From the NCBI RefSeq assembly GCF_900166665.1, contig NZ_LT800494.1, forward strand, positions 1,160,609-1,224,608: DNA of 64,000 bases. Reading direction: 5' to 3'. Source of the stretch: Cytobacillus gottheilii (GTDB lineage: Bacteria > Bacillota > Bacilli > Bacillales > Cytobacillaceae). This document shows positions 36,336 through 45,944 of this stretch, one piece after another. Every line of letters begins with the position of its first letter. Positions within the stretch are counted from its first letter, which is position 1. The position numbers were made by a program, and so were the translations under genes. The notes beneath the pieces were generated by a model. It saw nothing but the letters and a program-made list of their open reading frames with translations. It made no database searches and was not told where the DNA came from.

Positions 36336-37241
36336 TTATCTCATGAAAGATCCATACTGTTTCATTTTTTTACAGCGTACACATTCCTCTTCCACATGGG
36401 AAGCTGAAGTAAACGCAGCATGACAGGAGGAACACTGCCTTTGATAGAGGTGGTGTACATGAGTGCTGGCCTTCTGAATTTCATCTGTTATGGTGATCGC
36501 CTTTTCCTGGCATACATCAGCACATAGCATACAGCCTGTGCAAGCTTGAGCAGAGATAGTAAGCTCAGTCTCTGAAAAATGAAAACAATTCTTTATGCAA
36601 AGCTTTTCACATGCTTTACATAGTGTGCATTTCGAATCATCCAGCTCGATCTTCTTAAATTGATACTCCTTATAGTAATGGGCAAGCTCCAAATCCTGAT
36701 GATTAAAGCGCCATTTTGCTGGAGCCATTTGTCTGACAGTTGAAGCTGCTCCCTTTTTCCAAAAAGAAAAGATTTCACGTCGTGTCATTGTTTCTTCTGG
36801 CTCTTGTATTTCAAATTGTATCATTATATCCTCTTCGTTCAATTGTGCTAACTTGCTATTTATCTCTTCTAGAAAGCCTGTCCACTCTTCACTTAGTTCT
36901 TTAATCTGAAAGTAAACAGCGTGCACTCCAGTTTTATAATATCCAAGCATCTCTCGAATGGAGGGAGGCTTCTCTTCAGCAATGAATACATTGTCAGTAA
37001 TGCGTCTTTTTGGGAAAAAACCCTCAACCGCCTGAACTGGACATTCAGCGATGCAATCGCCGCATTCAGTACATTGATCAGTATGAATCAATGGTTTTCC
37101 ATTCTCTAAAGAAATGGCCTTCAGCTCGCAGGAATCCAAACATTTTGTGCAGGTTGAAAAAGGACTTTGATTGCGGCTGCACGTATTTAAAATTCGGAAC
37201 TCATAATCCAAACTTTCCATCCATCGATCGAATAACCCCAT
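36336..37241 (-). CDS. 4Fe-4S polyferredoxin with zinc-ribbon-like tail
   Basis: 301 residues, cytoplasmic. Cysteine groups: CTKCLDSC near 27, CTECGDCIAECP near 53, CTLCKACEKLC near 205 and CTGCMLCADVC near 233, and a terminal CSSC...CVRC. This suggests several [4Fe-4S] clusters plus a metal ribbon. The middle (85-195) has no cysteine. ATG 37241 follows GGAAGGAG by 7-8 bases; a longer start is rejected. Divergent from the regulator/oxidoreductase operon; a likely electron carrier for it. Not a named family for me. Confidence 0.75.
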   Translation of the reverse strand: MGLFDRWMESLDYEFRILNTCSRNQSPFSTCTKCLDSCELKAISLENGKPLIHTDQCTECGDCIAECPVQAVEGFFPKRRITDNVFIAEEKPPSIREMLGYYKTGVHAVYFQIKELSEEWTGFLEEINSKLAQLNEEDIMIQFEIQEPEETMTRREIFSFWKKGAASTVRQMAPAKWRFNHQDLELAHYYKEYQFKKIELDDSKCTLCKACEKLCIKNCFHFSETELTISAQACTGCMLCADVCQEKAITITDEIQKASTHVHHLYQRQCSSCHAAFTSASHVEEECVRCKKMKQYGSFMR

Positions 37242-37475
37242 CAAAGCCGCTCCTTCCAATGAATAATTGTGATTTATTTCACAAACTAAATGATGATTAT
37301 AGTATAAATCATAATCCCCAGGAGTGATATAGCTTCCTTGCACGAAAATTTTCTTGTTTTTTTGTACGATAATCCAATGAATTTTTACGGTGTTGTGACA
37401 TCCATTGTTAATAGAGGTTTATTCTTATAAGATGATTGTAATGGATACTTCGAGTTCAGAAAGGAATTGAATATA

Positions 37476-38693
37476 ATGGAAATGATTTTTTCAGTTCCAT
37501 CCTACTTGCAAAGATTATTAGTCTCCTCACAAAAGGGAATGGAAGGGATTGCACAAGAATTAGCAGATATTATATCAGTGCCTGTTCTGATTGCCGATCC
37601 TCTCCTAAATCAAATCGTGTCTACCTGGCATAAAGAAGGAACAAAGATTGAATACATTGAGACAGCAAAAGATAGCAGAAAACTTAAAGAGCCAGACCCC
37701 GTACCGTGTGTATTATCTGCTAGAGAAGAGCTCATCCAAGGGATAAGTATGGAAATACATGTTGATGGGCGGGTTCGGGGTTATGTGATTGCAGTTCTTG
37801 ACGGATCAATACCTCCTTTAGAACTAAAAGGAATCCTTCAATACACGTCTACCTTATGTTCCATAGAGCTTCAAAATACATTAAAAATGAAGCAGGACAG
37901 ACAAAGGCTTCGCGAAGTCTTTCTATATGATCTTTTATATGGAAACATCAAAAAGAGGGAAGATATTATATCGTATGGACAGATTTGGGGCTGGGACTTT
38001 CAGCAGGCGCATACGGCTATCGTTTTCTCTTTAAAAGATTTTGACTATTTTTCAGATGATCGGCATTTAATAGATTTGTTGTTCTATATGATTGAAAAAG
38101 CCCTGCTTGATCGCAAGCAAAGACCGATTTCTATCAAAAAGAGAGGCGAAATCATTCTTATGTATCCTTCATCTCCTGAGGGAGAGGCGGATCATCAATT
38201 AGAGATAAAGAATTTTGTTACGTTAATCACAAACTTGTCTCAGTCTCATAAGCTCAGTGAAAGAATTGCTGCGGGGATCGGAAGGAGAAGAATACAACCA
38301 GAAGAAATTTACCGCAGTTATCAGGAGGCAAAGGTAGCGTATGAACTGGGGTTGCTATTGAATATTGCTGTCCCTTTTTTTAGCAGCCTTGGTCTGGAAA
38401 GAATCTTATATAATCACGATTTGCATGATTTAAAAGAGTATTATGAGAATACACTCGGGGTGCTGGAAAATTATGATCAGATATATGAAACGGATTTAAT
38501 GAGCTCCCTAAGTGTATTTGCAGCCAATCAATTTGATCTAACTAAAACTGCCGAAGAAATGTTTGTACACCGAAATACGTTAAGGTACCGCTTTAAAAAG
38601 ATAGAAGAAATTCTTGATGAAAAGCTGGATGATATGAATATAAGGCTAAATATTATTGCCGCCTTAAAAATAAAGCAGCTTGGAAAAATCTAA
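37476..38693 (+). CDS. PucR/CdaR-type transcriptional regulator
   Basis: 405 residues: N-terminal ligand-binding-like domain (GAF-like region about 20-130), GGDEF-like middle, and C-terminal PucR HTH_30 domain with DLTKTAEEMFVHRNTLRYRF near residue 352-372. Such regulators control catabolic genes in response to small organic ligands. AAAGGAA stands about 11 bases before ATG 37476. It is followed by the molybdopterin oxidoreductase after 18 bp, so it is probably autoregulated within its own operon. Confidence 0.82.
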   Translation: MEMIFSVPSYLQRLLVSSQKGMEGIAQELADIISVPVLIADPLLNQIVSTWHKEGTKIEYIETAKDSRKLKEPDPVPCVLSAREELIQGISMEIHVDGRVRGYVIAVLDGSIPPLELKGILQYTSTLCSIELQNTLKMKQDRQRLREVFLYDLLYGNIKKREDIISYGQIWGWDFQQAHTAIVFSLKDFDYFSDDRHLIDLLFYMIEKALLDRKQRPISIKKRGEIILMYPSSPEGEADHQLEIKNFVTLITNLSQSHKLSERIAAGIGRRRIQPEEIYRSYQEAKVAYELGLLLNIAVPFFSSLGLERILYNHDLHDLKEYYENTLGVLENYDQIYETDLMSSLSVFAANQFDLTKTAEEMFVHRNTLRYRFKKIEEILDEKLDDMNIRLNIIAALKIKQLGKI

Positions 38694-38711
38694 AAAGGGA
38701 AGGTGTACAGC

Positions 38712-40730
38712 ATGAAAATTTTCCGAAATGCTTGTCCGCGTAATTGCTATGCCTCCTGCAGCATGCTTTCTTATGTGAATAATGGGAAGCTCATAAAGGT
38801 GGCTGGAGATGATCGGCATGGCTATACGAAAGGCAGCTTATGTGCGAAGGGATTTGCTTTTACACAATACGTTTATCATCCTAATCGGCTAAAATATCCG
38901 ATTATGCAATCACCGCGAGGCTCAGGAAACTGGAACAGAATCTCTTGGGAACAGGCATATACAATAATCGCTGATAAAATCATTGAATTGAACGAGCGTT
39001 ATGGATCAAATTTAGCAAGCGGCTATAATAAATTCTCAGGCAATGTTGGACTGCTGCACTACGCAGCAGAAGCCATGTTTAACAGTATCGGACCACATAC
39101 AAAACCGAAAGGAAACCTTTGTCTGACAACTGGAAATGAAGCGCTTAAGGAGAGGTTTAAGCAATACGAACAAAGCAGCCCTGAAGATATGGCAGAAGCT
39201 GATTTAATTGTGATCTGGGGAGCGAACCCTGCTGTAACAAATGTTCCACAAATGAAGTATATTTTTCAGGCAAGAAGAGCAGGTGCAAAGATTGTTGTCA
39301 TTGACCCACTTTTCACAGAAACCGCAGCAAAGGCGGACCTCTATATTCAAATTAAACCGGGAAGTGATGGGATTCTTGCTTTATTCGGTGCTAAATGTAT
39401 AGCTGAGTCGTCTTTTTTTGACGAAACCTATGCTCAGGAGTGCACAAACAATTTTCTTCAGTTTAAAAGGGTTATAGAAGAAATACCCCATGCTGACAAA
39501 GTGAGTGAGCTGACAGGTGCACCTATATCGGGAATTGAGGAACTTGCAAGATTGTATACCCATTCAGCCTCCAGTGTTACATGGATTGGATTTGGCATGC
39601 AAAGAACGAATACAGGCGGCGACAACGTTCAAGCTATAAGCACCATTGCAGCCTTGGCCGGGATTCTCCACAAGAAGAAGGGAAGGCTGTTTTATGCTCA
39701 TAATGATATCGAGCATTTTCCATTGCATCTTCTGAATTACCCAGAACAAAATCATTCAAGTATTGCTTCATCCAGGGAAATAGATATCAATTCTTTTGCA
39801 CAAAGTGCCATTGAGGTTACAGACCCTCCTTTAAAATTTCTATGGATTGCTTCCCGGAATCCCTTCTCCCAGGATAATAATCTGCAGTCATGGCTGAAGC
39901 TGATACAGCAGCTTGAATTGATTGTAACGGTTGATTTATTTATGACCAAAACAGCGGAGATTTCTGATATTGTCCTTCCGGCAGCTGCCCATTTCGAAGA
40001 GTTGGATTTAATAGTAAGCTATTGGCATCATTGGATCTCTATTAATGAGCAATCCTTGACAGGGTATTTTGAATCAAAAAGTGATCTGCAAATTACAAGA
40101 GAACTCACAAACAAGCTGAATGAATTATCACCGGGATTTTCAACATTTCCATCTGTGCTCGAGCCATTAGATTGGATTCAGAAAGAGCTGTCGCCGGAAA
40201 TTCAAGAATTATATGGTATTCAAAGCTATAAGGACTTGCTGAGCGGACCGCAGAAAAAAAAGCTAGAGGAAACTCCCTCTAAGGAAAAGTTTCACTTTTA
40301 TATTCCTGATGTTAGTGCTTTTTTAAAAGATGTAAGTGAACAGGAAGAAAGCCTATTATTTCCGTTCCAGATGATCACTCCACAATCGCTTTTAAAAATA
40401 CATTCGCAATACGAGCAGCTGTCATGGCTGACTCAAGCAGATGAATACGAACATGATGTCGTAGCTGAAATTTCTTCCTTTGCAGCTGAGAAGAATGGAT
40501 TAAAGTCAGAAGACAGTATTGAAATTTATAATGAGTATGGATGGGTGGAAGCAAAAGTCATGGTAAATGCCCATTTGTCGAAGTACATTGTACTTGTCAA
40601 GCAGGGGGGCAATAAACCCATAAATTGGATCATTGTTCATCAAGGAAATGACCAGTGTCAGGAAACAAGTACTCATTTTTACGACAGCAAAGTGAACATT
40701 CGGAAAAAAGTGGTGAGTGCAGGTGGTTAA
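38712..40730 (+). CDS. Molybdopterin oxidoreductase, YoaE-like
   Basis: DMSO-reductase superfamily enzyme, 672 residues, similar to B. subtilis YoaE. N-terminal [4Fe-4S] motif C8-x3-C12-x3-C16-x27-C44; Mo-bisMGD domains follow (GNLCLTTGNEAL near 134-145 with C137 as possible Mo ligand; WGANPAVTNVPQ near 172); C-terminal dinucleotide-binding domain about 555-672. No twin-arginine signal: the protein begins directly at the cluster, so it should be cytoplasmic. Substrate unknown. Followed by a DmsB-like gene that overlaps its stop. Confidence 0.85.
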   Translation: MKIFRNACPRNCYASCSMLSYVNNGKLIKVAGDDRHGYTKGSLCAKGFAFTQYVYHPNRLKYPIMQSPRGSGNWNRISWEQAYTIIADKIIELNERYGSNLASGYNKFSGNVGLLHYAAEAMFNSIGPHTKPKGNLCLTTGNEALKERFKQYEQSSPEDMAEADLIVIWGANPAVTNVPQMKYIFQARRAGAKIVVIDPLFTETAAKADLYIQIKPGSDGILALFGAKCIAESSFFDETYAQECTNNFLQFKRVIEEIPHADKVSELTGAPISGIEELARLYTHSASSVTWIGFGMQRTNTGGDNVQAISTIAALAGILHKKKGRLFYAHNDIEHFPLHLLNYPEQNHSSIASSREIDINSFAQSAIEVTDPPLKFLWIASRNPFSQDNNLQSWLKLIQQLELIVTVDLFMTKTAEISDIVLPAAAHFEELDLIVSYWHHWISINEQSLTGYFESKSDLQITRELTNKLNELSPGFSTFPSVLEPLDWIQKELSPEIQELYGIQSYKDLLSGPQKKKLEETPSKEKFHFYIPDVSAFLKDVSEQEESLLFPFQMITPQSLLKIHSQYEQLSWLTQADEYEHDVVAEISSFAAEKNGLKSEDSIEIYNEYGWVEAKVMVNAHLSKYIVLVKQGGNKPINWIIVHQGNDQCQETSTHFYDSKVNIRKKVVSAGG

Positions 40731-41262
40731 GCAGCTTGGTTTTGTATTTAATATTGATTTATGCATTGGCTGTAAAACATGTGAAGTTGCTTGCAGAAAC
40801 GAAAATCATACCGATGGAACTGTACGATGGCGGAAAGTAACAAAACAAGATAATGGCAGCTTTTTATCACTATCATGCAATCATTGCAGCAGTCCGGAAT
40901 GTTTTAGAGTTTGTCCGGAGCATGCATTTACAAAGAGAATGGACGGGATTGTAGAAATTCACTCTGAGCGCTGCAGCGGCTGCGGGCTCTGTATCACTGC
41001 GTGTCCGTATGAAGCTCCGCAGTTTGATCGCATGACTCATAAAGTAAGTAAATGCCAAATGTGCCATAGCCGTATAGACCAGGGTTTGCAGCCTGCTTGT
41101 GTGGAGGCTTGCCCGACAGAAGCATTAGCACTTAAAGATCTAAACACGTTCTGCTATGTAAACGGATTAGAAACAACGTTGGGTTTTCCTGATACGAGAC
41201 TGACAAATCCATCCATTGTATTTTTACCAGAGAAAGAAAGGAAGAGGTATTTCCTAAAATAA
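40723..41262 (+). CDS. DmsB/NrfC-like 4Fe-4S electron-transfer subunit
   Basis: 179 residues with four [4Fe-4S] motifs: CIGCKTCEVAC near 14, CNHCSSPECFRVCP near 58, CSGCGLCITACP near 86, CQMC...CVEACP near 110. It pairs with the molybdopterin subunit. GTG 40723 is chosen because GGTGAG is 5 bases before it; a GTG at 40717 is also possible. It overlaps the upstream gene by 8 bases. No NrfD/DmsC membrane anchor is present nearby. Confidence 0.85.
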   Translation: MVKQLGFVFNIDLCIGCKTCEVACRNENHTDGTVRWRKVTKQDNGSFLSLSCNHCSSPECFRVCPEHAFTKRMDGIVEIHSERCSGCGLCITACPYEAPQFDRMTHKVSKCQMCHSRIDQGLQPACVEACPTEALALKDLNTFCYVNGLETTLGFPDTRLTNPSIVFLPEKERKRYFLK

Positions 41263-41292
41263 ACGAAATTCGTCCGCTTATTTTTTAAAAAT

Positions 41293-41338
41293 TAGTGCAA
41301 ATAATGCTTGGGCAACATGCTCCAAGCATTTTTGCACC
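41293..41338 (-). terminator. Terminator between the oxidoreductase operon and the TerD-VWA gene
   Basis: Stem of about 15 bp GTGCAAA-n-AATGCTTGG/CCAAGCATT-n-TTGCAC. On the minus strand it is followed by TAATTTTT, a fair terminator for the minus-strand gene; the plus-strand tail is weaker. Confidence 0.7.
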
Positions 41339-41419
41339 AATTCCATCTAATATTGGACTTATAGAACAAACTGAAACGATTGCTGATTATTCTCTGCAAT
41401 CTATGAAACAACCAAATGA

Positions 41420-42793
41420 TTAGAAATGGTACTGCGCTTGAGCGATTAATCCTTTTTGTTTTGCTTCCCTTACCCATTGAGGGTATTCCTGCATGAGCAA
41501 GTCATATAATTCGCCATCAGAGATGAGCCCGGGATCTTCAACACTGAAGAAATCAGCGTTATCTATATATCTTCCTTTTAAGTCATCAAGCTTTTCTAAG
41601 AAGGTAAAATCTGATTGAAACACACTGCTGAAAAAGCCGCGTTTTTTGGTCCCTTTATTGGCTTTTCCTATAGCCATGAATTGCCAGAACAATGGTTCAT
41701 AGGAAGCGTTTTGAATATGGCTGATTGTTGAACTTTCATCAAATGTCGCTCCATCCGTTACAAACATGACATAAACAGGAACCTTGCTTGCATACGGTGA
41801 ATTTCTTTTAGAGGCAGAACCGAAGTAATGCTCACGTATAGTCTTCATAGCTTTTCCGTAATAGGTGCCTCCTTCAAGAGGATATTTTTTAATAAGGTTG
41901 TTAACGAATCCACTGAAATTATCGACAGACAGTTCTCCTGCATCGTGTGCATTTGCTCCAAATAAGAAAATATCAATGGTGCCATCATCATCAAAACGTG
42001 TCCCTAATGCAAGGATTCTTTCAGCAAATTCCTGTATTTTTCCGGAACGGTACAGGCTGTGCATGGAGCCCGAAATATCGAGGCATAATGCCACCTTTGC
42101 CTGGTGGTCGTGCAATCCTGCTTTCTCTAAAGACACTTTTGCTTTTTTTGATAAATCTAGTAGTTTAGGAGCTTGTTCTGCCATTTTCTTTTCGAGCATG
42201 ATTTTTTTGGTCAGAACTGGAGGGGTTTCTGAAGCTGGCTGCGTTGGAACAGATGGTGTTGGCTGTTCTTGCTCCTCTGCCACTTCTCCGCCGAAATCCT
42301 TTAATAATGCTGCTAAGCCGCCGTCAAAACCTCTTCCAACAGAAGCTGCTCTCCACACACTTTTATGATAGATTTCCGAGATGATAATGGCCTTCTCATT
42401 TTGAAAATCCTGGCCGCTAAATGAATAGCTTAGAATGGCTTGTCCTCCTGATTTAATTAGCAGACTGCCGCTCTGTATGGATCCCATTGCTTCATCGCCA
42501 TCAATGGTGGCTGTGAAAACAAGGTTTTGAACTGTTGCTGGAAGCCCCGATAGATCAATCCGAAAATGCCCCATGCCGCTTTGATGATTCAGCAGCTGAA
42601 TTTCTTGTGCAGGGGAAGCGTTTTGATTATAAAAAATCATATACCGATCATCTGCAAGTTTCTTATTTTCATTTAGTCCAAAACAGGTGATATCAATTTC
42701 GGCATGAGAGTGAAGTTCTACCTCTACCTCAATCAGCGTTTCAGTTGTGAAATCTGATAGTTTAACTTTTTCTCCGCGAATTAAATGCTTCAT
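41420..42793 (-). CDS. TerD-like domain fused to a VWA domain
   Basis: 457 residues. TerD-like beta domain (about 5-190; the sequence has VGRGFDGG near 170), a Pro/Gln/Glu linker about 182-205, then a von Willebrand A domain with MIDAS DISGSM near 238 and FVTDGA near 342. This is the TerF-like layout of tellurite/stress-response proteins; the other ter genes are not in this window, so its role is unclear. ATG 42793 follows AGGAGG by 5 bases. Confidence 0.8.
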   Translation of the reverse strand: MKHLIRGEKVKLSDFTTETLIEVEVELHSHAEIDITCFGLNENKKLADDRYMIFYNQNASPAQEIQLLNHQSGMGHFRIDLSGLPATVQNLVFTATIDGDEAMGSIQSGSLLIKSGGQAILSYSFSGQDFQNEKAIIISEIYHKSVWRAASVGRGFDGGLAALLKDFGGEVAEEQEQPTPSVPTQPASETPPVLTKKIMLEKKMAEQAPKLLDLSKKAKVSLEKAGLHDHQAKVALCLDISGSMHSLYRSGKIQEFAERILALGTRFDDDGTIDIFLFGANAHDAGELSVDNFSGFVNNLIKKYPLEGGTYYGKAMKTIREHYFGSASKRNSPYASKVPVYVMFVTDGATFDESSTISHIQNASYEPLFWQFMAIGKANKGTKKRGFFSSVFQSDFTFLEKLDDLKGRYIDNADFFSVEDPGLISDGELYDLLMQEYPQWVREAKQKGLIAQAQYHF

Positions 42794-42950
42794 ATGCGCC
42801 TCCTGAATTGTTTTTTCTATAAAATTATACAAAATATGCATTCGTTTTGTACAATTTTACCATATACACATCCCAGCCTATTAAGTGAGGTTTATGGCTG
42901 GAAAGAGTGGGAACAAGAGAATATATACACGCAATAAAGGAGATGGTTTC

Positions 42951-43739
42951 ATGAAAAAGACCATAATGATAACCGGTGCAGGTTCTGGTTTGGGAAGAGG
43001 AACTGCTTTTGGATTGGCTAAGAATGGCCATAAAGTGATTGCTGCAACTGAAACAACTTCACAGAAAACGAGTGTACTCAGAGAAGCTGAAGAACTTGGG
43101 CTCACTAACTTAGAAGTTTTTAAATTGGATATTACCAATCCCATCGATTTAATCCAAATAGATGAATACGATTTTGATATTTTTGTAGCAAATGCCGCTA
43201 TCAATGAAGGCGGGCCGCTGAGTGAAATTCCAATGGAGCGCTTTAGAGCCATCTTTGAAGTGAACGTCTTTGCGACACTTGAATCGGTTCAGTACGCAGC
43301 GAGGAAACTTGTTGAAAAAGGGAGCGGAAAGATATTCCTTTTAAGCTCGATGGCAGGTATTATGAAAACGGCATACGGCGGTCCTTATGCGTCAACCAAG
43401 CATGCAATAGAGGCGATGGCCTTAACACTAAAACAGGAGCTTGAGCCTCATGGCGTAAAAGTGGCAACGATTAATCCAGGACCGTACAATACTGGATTTA
43501 ATGACCGGGCAGCTGAAGAAAAATGGAAATGGTTTGATGACGAAGTCCACTTTACAAGTGGGGAAGATATGAAAGAAAAGGAAAAAGGCTTAGAAAATCA
43601 ATACGACCCTAAAGAAATGATTGAGGTAATGGTCGAACTGATTCCGTCTGACCATCATAAGGTCCGAACTGCCTATCCGCCTGAAACGGAAAAACAAATG
43701 AAGGAAACGGAAAAGAAACAGTGGGAAATGGAGATTTAA
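42951..43739 (+). CDS. Short-chain dehydrogenase/reductase (SDR)
   Basis: 262 residues, classical SDR: cofactor motif TGAGSGLGRG near residue 7, NAA at about 80 (VANAAINEGG), catalytic Ser (LLSSMAGIM near 132), Y-x3-K (YASTKHA near 148). Substrate not predictable. AAAGGAG lies 8 bases before ATG 42951; upstream in-frame ATG at 42885 lacks a site. Followed by composite element copy 3. Confidence 0.87.
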   Translation: MKKTIMITGAGSGLGRGTAFGLAKNGHKVIAATETTSQKTSVLREAEELGLTNLEVFKLDITNPIDLIQIDEYDFDIFVANAAINEGGPLSEIPMERFRAIFEVNVFATLESVQYAARKLVEKGSGKIFLLSSMAGIMKTAYGGPYASTKHAIEAMALTLKQELEPHGVKVATINPGPYNTGFNDRAAEEKWKWFDDEVHFTSGEDMKEKEKGLENQYDPKEMIEVMVELIPSDHHKVRTAYPPETEKQMKETEKKQWEMEI

Positions 43740-43770
43740 AGAATTTATTTCAGATTTTCTAAAAAAAGTT

Positions 43771-43940
43771 GAGGCTTGGACATAAGTATTTTAACACAAG
43801 CATAGAACCGAATGGTTAGGAAGTTATCTTTCTAATCATTCGGTTTTTTTATGATTTTAGTATATATTTTATAAACATGAGTGAAATGGAACGGACTTGT
43901 TCGTATTTTAGAAATATTAATTTCGTTTTGTCCCAGCCTC
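43771..43940 (+). mobile_element. Composite element, copy 3, lacking the GC-rich core
   Basis: 170 bp with both inverted ends: GAGGCTTGGACATAA (43771) and TTTTGTCCCAGCCTC (43926-43940). It has the plus-strand terminator hairpin (43805-43855, CCGAATGGTTAG...CTAATCATTCGG, T7) after the SDR gene, and one AATGGAACGGA (43885-43895) where the other two copies have the repeat-B core between two such repeats. This looks like the empty or excised form of the same element. Confidence 0.8.
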
Positions 43941-43952
43941 AAGATAAGACCA

Positions 43953-44891
43953 TTACATATATTTCTTCCTATAAAGTTTCTTTGATTTCTCCGTATTGGC
44001 AAAATGCAGCTTCACAAAATGAGGAAGTGCATTTATCCCTTTTTCATGGATTAAGCGGGCTCCGGCTTCGTCTACTTTGCCGCCAGCTCCTTTGGTTAAG
44101 GGAAATCCGGCTTCTTTTGCCAGTTTGTCGAAATGTTTTACAAATGCATAACGTGCAAGAATGGAAGCCGCTGCGACAGCAAGGTGAACACTTTCAGCTT
44201 TTGTACTGAAATAAACCCGATCCCGATGCACCTTAGGCTGACTTTTTAAATATTGGTAATAAACATCCTTTTGTGCAAACTGGTCAATTAAAATGATTTC
44301 CGGCTGTTCTGGAGCAATTTTTTCCAGCAGATGGCCAATGGCTTGGTTATGTAAGAGAGCCTTTATTTTTCCCTGCGACATCCCTGACATTTGCAGTTTG
44401 TTGTATTTATCATTATGCAAGGTTAAGAGACTGTATGGAATCACTTCTTTAATTTGTTTGGCAATGCTGATAATCTTCTCGTCATTTAAGTTTTTGGAAT
44501 CGCGAACGCCAAGCTCTTTCAGCAGTGGAAGATTGGTTTGACTGACATAAGCGGCAACGACCGTAATTGGGCCAAAAAAGTCTCCTGTTCCTACCTCATC
44601 GGATCCTATACAGGACAGGCTGCTAATATTCTCTGGCAAGTTGGCAGCAGCATTTTTACTTTCCTTTTTTTGCTTAGGTTTAGCTGTTTCTCCCCCCCAC
44701 CTGGCAGATTCAGATGCTGCCCCGGCTCCTTGAAAAAGAACCTTTCCAGATTTATAAGCTGTAATTGAGCAATTGTTTGCCTTAGCAGCAAATAACCCTC
44801 CAGGAGGAACTTTTCCTGTCGAGAATGGCTCATAATGAGCTTGCATCTCTTTAATTTCAGGTAAACTCTTTAACAGTACAACATGACTCAT
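43953..44891 (-). CDS. rnhC: Ribonuclease HIII
   Basis: Degrades RNA in RNA:DNA hybrids. 312 residues: N-terminal TBP-like substrate-binding domain (about 1-85) and catalytic domain beginning SCIGSDEVGTGDFFGP near residue 93 (D98, E99), with DSKNLNDEKI near 130 and further acids. AAGGAG is 8 bases before ATG 44891. Divergent from zapA, as in B. subtilis. Confidence 0.94.
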   Translation of the reverse strand: MSHVVLLKSLPEIKEMQAHYEPFSTGKVPPGGLFAAKANNCSITAYKSGKVLFQGAGAASESARWGGETAKPKQKKESKNAAANLPENISSLSCIGSDEVGTGDFFGPITVVAAYVSQTNLPLLKELGVRDSKNLNDEKIISIAKQIKEVIPYSLLTLHNDKYNKLQMSGMSQGKIKALLHNQAIGHLLEKIAPEQPEIILIDQFAQKDVYYQYLKSQPKVHRDRVYFSTKAESVHLAVAAASILARYAFVKHFDKLAKEAGFPLTKGAGGKVDEAGARLIHEKGINALPHFVKLHFANTEKSKKLYRKKYM

Positions 44892-45019
44892 TTTATTAAC
44901 TCCTTCAAAAATCTCTGAATTTACAGTATCTGTGCTTTTTTGACATGCTTTGACTTCCCACAAATTATACGTTCGTGTTATGATATTGATTAGGATTCTT
45001 TTGAATGGAGGTTCATAGG

Positions 45020-45271
45020 TTGTCAAATACGGAAAAAAATCGCACTAGTGTAGATATATATGGGCAGCAATATGTAATTGTCGGCACTGAAAACTCCAGT
45101 CACATCCGGCTTGTTGCATCAATCGTAGATGATAAAATGCGTGAGATAAGCTCTAAGAATCCTTCACTCGATACGAATAAATTAGCTGTCCTCACTGCTG
45201 TAAATGCTGTAAATGATTATTTAAAGCTGAAAGAGCGGCTTGAGGATGAATTAAAAAGAGTAAAGGACTGA
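45020..45271 (+). CDS. zapA: Cell-division protein ZapA
   Basis: Binds FtsZ and bundles protofilaments at the Z ring. 83 residues: beta-hairpin N-terminal ([13 protein letters not shown]) and a coiled-coil C-terminal helix. TTG 45020 is chosen because ATGGAGGTTC lies 7-8 bases before it and the family begins at this point; an upstream ATG at 45005 would sit inside the ribosome site. Followed by cvpA after 8 bp. Confidence 0.92.
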   Translation: MSNTEKNRTSVDIYGQQYVIVGTENSSHIRLVASIVDDKMREISSKNPSLDTNKLAVLTAVNAVNDYLKLKERLEDELKRVKD

Positions 45272-45279
45272 AAAGCATC

Positions 45280-45822
45280 ATGCTTGATCTTTTTATTATA
45301 GTTATATTACTATTTGGTTTTTTAGTAGGATTAAAGCGCGGCTTTATCCTGCAGCTGATTCACTTAACTGGCTTCATAATTGCTTTTATCGTAGCTAGAA
45401 TGTATTATGAACCTCTTTCTGAAAAGCTGACATTATGGGTGCCTTATCCCAATTTCGGCAGTGATTCAACCATACAAATGTTTTTTGCCAATGAAAATTT
45501 AGAAGATGCTTACTATCGAGCAATTGCCTTTGCCATCATATTTTTTGCTGTAAAAGTGCTCTTGCAGATCATTGGAAGCATGCTCGATTTTGTTGCAAGC
45601 TTGCCGATTATCAAACAGCTTAATGTATGGGCAGGAGGCATATTAGGCTTTATAGAAGTTTATCTTATCATGTTTATTATATTATACATAGCCGCATTAG
45701 TACCAATTGCGGGAATGCAGACATACTTTAATGATTCCTTTATGGTGGATCTGATCGTAAATCATACACCTGTATTATCAGAAACAATTAAGGATATGTG
45801 GATTGAATATATGGCAGCCTAA
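45280..45822 (+). CDS. yshB: CvpA family membrane protein (YshB)
   Basis: 180 residues with four TM segments (about 2-22, 25-45, 80-105, 118-143), DUF/CvpA family related to colicin V production proteins. Function in Bacillus unknown. ATG 45280, 8 bp after zapA. Operon with zapA and likely polX. Confidence 0.87.
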   Translation: MLDLFIIVILLFGFLVGLKRGFILQLIHLTGFIIAFIVARMYYEPLSEKLTLWVPYPNFGSDSTIQMFFANENLEDAYYRAIAFAIIFFAVKVLLQIIGSMLDFVASLPIIKQLNVWAGGILGFIEVYLIMFIILYIAALVPIAGMQTYFNDSFMVDLIVNHTPVLSETIKDMWIEYMAA

Positions 45823-45944
45823 CTTCTCTTTAAAAGAGAAGTTTTCTTTTTGACTATGGATGAAATGTTATAATCACTAAGGATGTACATTTTAAATATT
45901 AGGAAACACTAAATAAACAGGATCAAAATGGGCAGGTGTGTAGG

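Noticed and set aside
41865..42368. 167-codon plus-strand frame
   Set aside because: Antisense to the TerD-VWA gene, whose domains and ribosome site are clear; low-complexity Ser/Ala composition is typical of shadow frames.
42885..42950. In-frame upstream start of the SDR gene
   Set aside because: No ribosome site, and the Rossmann motif begins right after the ATG at 42951, as usual for SDRs.
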